Assembly (NCBI GenBank): GCA_024220525.1 | Contig: JAMYWO010000005.1 | Coordinates: 1 to 13,826, forward strand | DNA: 13,826 nt | Source: Cochliopodium minus | Taxonomy: Eukaryota > Discosea > Himatismenida > Cochliopodiidae | Direction of reading: 5' to 3' | Part shown: positions 9,575-13,826 of the stretch, one piece after another | Numbering within the stretch: position 1 is the first letter of the stretch | Layout: every line of letters starts with the position of its first letter | The notes under the pieces: generated by a model | Told to the model about the DNA's origin: nothing | Database searches by the model: none | The model's input: the letters and a program-made list of their open reading frames with translations, nothing else | Program-made: the position numbers and the translations under genes

Positions 9575-10243
9575 CTATCACTTTTTTTTTATTTTTTGAT
9601 ATTTTCACTATCTGAACTTTTTCAATTTTATTTTTTTTTAATTTATAATATTTATTTACCATAAAATCATGAAATTGTTTTTATTAGCATGAATCAACCA
9701 TTTTATCACAAAAACTACACTTTGTTTTTTGTGGAGCTTGGTTTCGCTATAAAACTCTTGAATCTAATCTTTATTTGTCACAAGTGAACTCAATTTAATT
9801 AAATTAAAATAATTTTGCAAACTTAAAATTGAATATTCCTTCATTCAACAAAGTAATTACTTTGTGAGAAAATAAATGACCGAAACACATTTTATGAAAA
9901 AAGGTAATTGATTTTAAAAGAAAAGATATTTTCCATTATAGATTCTTTGATTTTTAAAATCAATTAAAAAAAATAAAATTATAAGAATTCCCAAAAGTCT
10001 GAAAAGTAAAGACGAAATAATTAAAAAAAAAAAAATTAATTAAATGTCAACTCTTTTCATTTTTTTGAAAATAATGAAAAGTAAAAAAGTTCAATTGTCC
10101 TCCTTAAAATTATAAAACAGATAATGATGATGTCAGAGTTTAATTTGAAAGAAAAATTTTTGAATAAATAAATTTTTATTTACAAAATTTAAGTTTTTTT
10201 TTTACAAAGAAAATACTTTTTAAGTTTAGCATTAATTAGGTAT
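9575..10243. other. Intergenic region between the two phosphatase genes
   Basis: These 669 bp separate the tandem paralogues and must contain the promoter of the left gene and the 3' end of the right one. No reading frame of interest, tRNA or other RNA gene was recognised. Two small hairpins occur (9707-9733 and 10053-10081), neither distinctive in A+T-rich sequence. Confidence 0.55.
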
Positions 10244-11431
10244 TTAGTTGGAATTGTTACTTAAATAATAATTTAAAGCTTTATAAACTAAACCGTACTG
10301 CTCCCAAGTTTGAATGCTTCCGGATCTTTGCTTGCGGATATTTATAACAAGTTGAGGAAGATTAATTTGAGAAGTGAGGAGGTTTTGATCAAAAGAAATG
10401 CCAGTTCTCCTCAATGATTCAATGATTTCGGCTCCAAAAACAAAAGACATGTAAGTGGCAGTTCTACCGATACCAGCAGAGCAATGGACTACAGCAGGAC
10501 CATTCAAACCGTCCTTGGAACCTAGAGATTTAAAATACTTGTGGAACTTGTAAATTTCAATCAAAGAAGAAGGTTCTTTTGGAACACCATTGTCTGGCCA
10601 ACCAGTAAAGTGAATTTGATAAATGAATCTTTTGTTGGAGGTACTTAAGTTTGACAAACAAATCTTTCTAAAAGTCAATCCGTTGTTTTTGGTAGCTTCT
10701 TCCTCCAAAGAGATTGAAAAATGAGAAACACTTATTGGTTGGTCCTTTTCTGGCCAAAATTTGTTCATCTTTGTTTTACCTCCTTCATTGATGGAGGTGA
10801 GAGTGATGATGATGTTGGATTCTGCTTGCCAGATCATCTCGTAGAACTCTGGGAATGTATCTTCCAATGGTGCTTGAGTTGCTATGAATGTAGATGAAGA
10901 TTTGTGGTTTCCTTTGATGTAATTTGCATTGATGTATTTCTTATCATCCATCACCTCTTCCAAGAAGGGATTCATGTCCAATGTGATGTTCTCCAAGCTA
11001 TTCTTGAATACATTTTGCGTCTTGAAAATGAATCTTGTCTCTTCATTGCATAGAACGTCGCAGTATCTGTTCTTCTTCCAATTTTCGTAATTGCATGCTG
11101 TAGGAAATTTCTTTTTCTTTTGATCAAAATTCATTTTGAAGGTATCAAATGGTGTTTCTTTTGAAATCTCTTTATATTCTTTCTTGACCATTTTTTCGAA
11201 TTCTTCATTCGTTTTAATTTTATTTTGAGATTTTGGCAAAATGAGTAATGGCAATTCTAATCCTCCCATCTTGATTTTTTTGGGTTCTTTGCAAAATTTA
11301 ATTTTTTTTGGGGATATAATTGGTGTTTCTTTATCAATCATCTTTCTTTTTATACCTTCGCTCATGAATTTTATTTCATTTTGGTTGAATATTTCCCTTT
11401 TGATATCTAATGATTGGTTGATTATTTTCAT
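10244..11431 (-). CDS. Classical protein tyrosine phosphatase, intronless
   Basis: One uninterrupted frame of 395 residues from an ATG to TAA. Landmarks in order: pTyr loop WKKNRYCDVL (NRY 121-123), YINANYI (166-172), FIATQAPLE, KFWPEKDQ, the WPD loop GWPDNGVP (278-284, Asp280), the P-loop VHCSAGIGRTATY (Cys317, Arg323) and the Q-loop region IRKQRSGSIQTWEQYGLVY. All catalytic residues are present, so it should be active on phosphotyrosine. It is a close paralogue of the phosphatase at 8267-9574: the two match through the domain and also in the N-terminal part (FPTACNYENWKKNRY against FPSSCAFENYKKNRY, and a KK-I/L-K block followed by GG). The N-terminal 100 residues are Lys-rich (IKRKM, PKKIKF), which could act as a nuclear localisation signal but is not proof of one. 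The gene is intronless, unlike its neighbours. Confidence 0.95.
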   Translation of the reverse strand: MKIINQSLDIKREIFNQNEIKFMSEGIKRKMIDKETPIISPKKIKFCKEPKKIKMGGLELPLLILPKSQNKIKTNEEFEKMVKKEYKEISKETPFDTFKMNFDQKKKKFPTACNYENWKKNRYCDVLCNEETRFIFKTQNVFKNSLENITLDMNPFLEEVMDDKKYINANYIKGNHKSSSTFIATQAPLEDTFPEFYEMIWQAESNIIITLTSINEGGKTKMNKFWPEKDQPISVSHFSISLEEEATKNNGLTFRKICLSNLSTSNKRFIYQIHFTGWPDNGVPKEPSSLIEIYKFHKYFKSLGSKDGLNGPAVVHCSAGIGRTATYMSFVFGAEIIESLRRTGISFDQNLLTSQINLPQLVINIRKQRSGSIQTWEQYGLVYKALNYYLSNNSN

Positions 11432-12094
11432 TGTAATATGTTGAGTTGTTTAATTTTAAAAAGGGGGTATGGTTTATGAGTGGTTTATACTTTTTAAATT
11501 TTGTTTTAATTTTTTTTTTTTTTTTATTTTTTTGTTAAGAATATTCACAACTTTTAATTATTATTCTCTGAATTATTTTTTAATTTCGGACTAATAAATA
11601 ATATTTCTAATTTAACAAATATATTTGAAAAAAAAGAAGAAGAGATCAACGTTTAAACAACCTTTCTTTTGAAAAGTAAAAAAAGTTGAAATAATCTTGA
11701 AATAGAATTACTTTTCAAATAATAAACCCTCCTATTTCCAATTTATTTTCTAAAATAAAAAAAATAGCTTATTTTTCTCAACTAAAAAGATAATCTTGAA
11801 AGGGATTGTTTGAAAAAAAATAAATTATAAACTTGTTGTTATTATAAATTTATAAGAATTTGGAAAAAGTTTTTCTTTATACAAAATGGAAAAATATACT
11901 ATTGAAAAATCAACATATTTGAAACTAAATCAACAAAAATATTGTATAAATTGATCAAATAACGATATATATAGAATTTTTTAAAATGAAACAAATTATT
12001 TCACTTCAAAAAAGGAAAAATTAACAATTAAAAATATTTGAAAAGGAAAAATTTGTTTTTTCTTTTGGTTGGAACAAAGAAGGAGAAATATATT
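11432..12094. other. Divergent intergenic region
   Basis: These 663 bp lie between the start of the intronless phosphatase (minus) and the start of the membrane-anchored TXNDC17-like gene (plus), so both promoters are expected here. Apart from the GGTTTAT pair close to the phosphatase start, nothing stands out. No gene-like reading frame was found. Confidence 0.55.
11471..11488 (-). promoter_or_regulatory. Paired GGTTTAT motif upstream of phosphatase gene
   Basis: GGTTTAT occurs twice (11471-11477 and 11482-11488), 11 bp apart, about 40-57 bp upstream of the phosphatase ATG at 11431. On the coding strand it reads ATAAACC-ACTC-ATAAACC followed by ATACCCCC. This is an island of C/G in an otherwise nearly pure A/T stretch, and one-helical-turn spacing is typical of paired factor sites. 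A regulatory role is inference only. Confidence 0.35.
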
Positions 12095-12598
12095 ATGGAA
12101 TTATTGAAACAAACAAGGATATTGAAAGGATTAATAATTTTGTTTATTTGTCTTTTATTGTATTTTCTTTGCATGATTTTCATCTTCCAACAGAATATGA
12201 TGACAATAAAGGAGTTCAAGATAGATGATGAGAAAGAATTTGACGAGATATTGTCCAATTATGAAAACAGAGATAATATCTTTGTGTTATTCACTGCTGA
12301 GATAGATCCTCATACAGATAAATCATGGTGTCCTGATTCTGAAAAATCAAGGCCATTATTAAAGAGAGTTCTTGATGAATTGAAGCCAAGTATAACTCTT
12401 ATTTATTGTTATATCCCAAAATTGGAATTTAGATCAATAAACTATGCCTATAAGATCCATCCTATCATCAAATTGCAAAAAATACCAACCATCATTCATT
12501 GGAAGAAGGGAGGAGAGTATGAGAGGCTCGTGGAGACACAAATGTTGAAGGAAGAGACTTTGAAAAACTTTTTTATGACATATATTGATATCTATTGA
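12095..12598 (+). CDS. TXNDC17/TRP14-like protein, membrane-anchored, intronless
   Basis: 167 residues from the ATG at 12095; the frame upstream has only a TTG, so it is not extended. Residues 11-31 (KGLIILFICLLLYFLCMIFI) form one hydrophobic segment after a basic KQTRILK stretch, a likely signal anchor. From residue 35 the protein matches the TXNDC17 thioredoxin-fold family: FVLFTAEIDPHTDKSWCPDS, LLKRVLDELKP, LIYCYI, and IPTIIHWKKGG with the cis-Pro. TXNDC17 reduces disulfides and S-nitrosyl groups in the cytosol through WCPDC. Here the motif is WCPDS (Cys79, Ser82), so the resolving Cys is lost and only a monothiol mechanism is possible. An alternative start at ATG 12197 or 12200 would remove the anchor, and the CAG just before it could be an acceptor, so the N-terminus is less certain than the domain. 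Confidence 0.8.
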   Translation: MELLKQTRILKGLIILFICLLLYFLCMIFIFQQNMMTIKEFKIDDEKEFDEILSNYENRDNIFVLFTAEIDPHTDKSWCPDSEKSRPLLKRVLDELKPSITLIYCYIPKLEFRSINYAYKIHPIIKLQKIPTIIHWKKGGEYERLVETQMLKEETLKNFFMTYIDIY

Positions 12599-12730
12599 TC
12601 ATTAAGGGTTCATATAGGGGTTTTCTTCAAAATATATAATTTTTTTTTTTGTATTTTCATAGTGTAAATTTTTGAGATATTTATTCTCCGCTAAATAAAA
12701 AAAATTTAAAAAAAAAATTGTGTTTACAAA
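12599..12730. other. Short intergenic spacer
   Basis: This 132-bp A/T-rich gap lies between the membrane-anchored TXNDC17-like gene and the next copy, in the same orientation. It contains only poly-T and poly-A runs and must serve as 3' end of one gene and promoter of the next. Confidence 0.5.
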
Positions 12731-13357
12731 ATGTCAAAGTAAATCCTACTATTTAAAACACCATATTTTTGATTATAATCTATCAGTAATGTCACAGAGT
12801 TGGAGATTAATGAAACATCTGAATTTGATAAGGTTATTTCGAATCATGATGGAAAACAAAACTTGTTTGTTTTATTTCGTGGAGAAAATGATGTAAATAC
12901 TGGAAAATCATATTGTCTTGATTGTGTTAAAGCAGATCCAGGTAAATTATAAGAATATACCTTTAATATTTTTAAAGATAAAGATAAAACTTTTTAATTA
13001 TATAAAAGTGATCGAAAAAGTTTTCGAATATGCTCCACAAGGTATGAAACTAACTATTTGATACTTAACAATCAAATAAATTGAAATTTTAATAACTAAA
13101 GGAACCACCCTTATCAGATGCAATATTAAAAGATCAGAATATAGGTAACAAAAAACATATTATTCAAAGATAAATGAAATCTAATCTTTATTTTTAGACA
13201 AAACCCAAATTATGTTTACAGAACACATAACAATATCAAATTGAAATGCATTCCAACCCTCATTCACTGGAAAAAAGGTGGAAATACCGAAAAGAGGCTT
13301 GAAGAGGGACAATTGCTCGATGAAGAATTGATCAAAGTGTTATTAAGTGAAAATTAA
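12731..13357 (+). CDS. TXNDC17/TRP14-like protein, tandem copy 1
   Basis: Five exons (12731-12738, 12787-12941, 13009-13041, 13102-13144, 13198-13357) encode 132 residues, close to the usual length of TXNDC17 (about 120). The first exon is only 8 nt (ATGTCAAA); it is required because the second exon has no upstream in-frame ATG, and the next copy has the same arrangement. Family features: FDKVISNHDGKQNLFVLF, a TGKSYCLDCVKADP active-site region, LIRCNI, and CIPTLIHWKKGG with cis-Pro. The redox motif is YCLDC (Cys46, Cys49) instead of WCPDC: both cysteines are kept, but the Trp and Pro, which help set the redox potential, are replaced. No signal or membrane segment is seen, so it is probably cytosolic. 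Intron phases are 2,1,1,2. Confidence 0.82.
12762..12840 (+). repeat. 79-bp direct repeat, copy A (spans intron end and exon)
   Basis: This segment matches 13470-13548 with 3 mismatches in 79 positions. It covers the last 25 nt of the first intron and the first 54 nt of the second exon, then similarity drops sharply. It belongs to the tandemly duplicated TXNDC17-like genes, with an offset of 708 bp between copies. Confidence 0.85.
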
Positions 13358-13427
13358 ATAGATTATCACTTCCTATATGTTGATTTTTGAATGAAATTTG
13401 ATATAAAAAAAAAAAAAAAAATAGAAA

Positions 13428-13826
13428 ATGTCTAAGTAAAATTCTTTTATTAAATTGATGATAAATACTCATAATTTTGATTATAATCTATCAGTAATGT
13501 TAAAGAGTTGGAGATTAATGAAACATCTGAATTTGATAAGGTTATTTCAGAGAATGAGTCAAATCAAAACTTGTTTGTTTATTTTCGTGCTGAAACCGAT
13601 CCTAATACTGGATTATCATGGTGCCCAGATTGTGTAAAATCTGATCCAGGTAAATAATAAGAATATACCTTTAATAATTAGGAAAATAATTATTTTGAAA
13701 TAAAGTTGTCAAGAATGTATTCGAAAATGCTCCACGAGGTACATTTATCCATCAACAATCCAATTAAATTTAAAAATTTTGAATAAATAAAGGAACCACC
13801 CTTATCAGATGTAATATTAAAAGATC
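13428..13826 (+). CDS. TXNDC17/TRP14-like protein, tandem copy 2 (cut by window end)
   Basis: Exons 13428-13435 (8 nt, ATGTCTAA), 13495-13649, 13706-13738 and 13793 to the window edge; the rest lies outside. Exons 2 and 3 have exactly the same lengths (155 and 33 nt) and phases as in tandem copy 1, and introns begin and end alike. The visible part has NQNLFVYFRAETDPNTG, an intact canonical active site WCPDC (Trp45, Cys46, Cys49), and the start of the LIRCNIKRS strand. This is the copy most like the textbook family member, a cytosolic reductase of the TXNDC17/TRP14 type. Only 70 bp separate it from the preceding stop codon. Confidence 0.82.
13470..13548 (+). repeat. 79-bp direct repeat, copy B
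   Basis: Partner of 12762-12840, with 76 of 79 positions identical, again spanning the 3' end of the first intron and the start of the second exon of the duplicated gene. Confidence 0.85.

Noticed and set aside
9707-9733. Imperfect hairpin CACAAAAAC / GTTTTTTGTG, considered as a small RNA
   Set aside because: No flanking RNA-gene features (no tRNA or snRNA boxes recognised), and the stem is short and imperfect.
10053-10081. Perfect 9-bp inverted repeat (CTTTTCATT / AATGAAAAG)
   Set aside because: A/T-rich hairpins of this size are expected by chance here, and it is too far from any stop codon to assign a role.
13455-13637. 60-residue frame starting MMINTHNF
   Set aside because: It is a shifted reading of the first intron and second exon of the TXNDC17-like tandem copy 2; the spliced frame carries the WCPDC motif instead.

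Overview
This is a stretch of a very A+T-rich protist nuclear genome. It is eukaryotic because nearly every gene is split by short spliceosomal introns (48 to about 285 nt, GT..AG with two GC..AG). Removing them restores continuous reading frames of recognisable eukaryotic families. TAA, TAG and TGA all end genes here, so the code looks standard. The species cannot be named. The compact gene spacing, homopolymer-rich introns and families present would fit a free-living amoeboid or flagellate protist (for example a heterolobosean or an anaeramoebid), but that is a guess.

Layout, left to right: (1) 117-2063, minus: an RCC1-repeat protein in at least 13 exons, running off the left edge. (2) 2190-2939, plus: a TTC33-like TPR protein with one in-frame, stop-free intron, divergent from gene 1 across a 126-bp gap. 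(3) 3300-5348, plus: a soluble LolD/ABCH-type ABC ATPase in 7 exons. (4) 5428-7964, minus, tail-to-tail with gene 3: an unrecognised 492-residue protein in 8 exons whose conserved-looking blocks resemble an aminoglycoside/choline-kinase-like fold with Asn at the catalytic Asp position. (5) and (6) 8267-9574 and 10244-11431, minus: two tandem paralogous classical tyrosine phosphatases, one with an intron and one without. (7) to (9) 12095 to the right edge, plus: three TXNDC17/TRP14-like thioredoxin-fold genes. The first is intronless and probably membrane-anchored. The other two are recent tandem duplicates with identical exon layout, the last cut by the window edge.

No operon or shared pathway is evident. 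The genes look like an ordinary mix of housekeeping and signalling genes plus two local tandem families (PTPs and TXNDC17-like). The points most worth following up are the kinase-like protein of gene 4, the divergence of the redox motif across the TXNDC17-like array, and the splicing signals: half of the inferred 3' splice sites are AAG, introns are strongly biased to phase 1, and introns recur at fixed points of the RCC1 repeat.

All exon boundaries were derived by hand from reading-frame continuity, splice dinucleotides and family motifs. No transcript data or database search was available.
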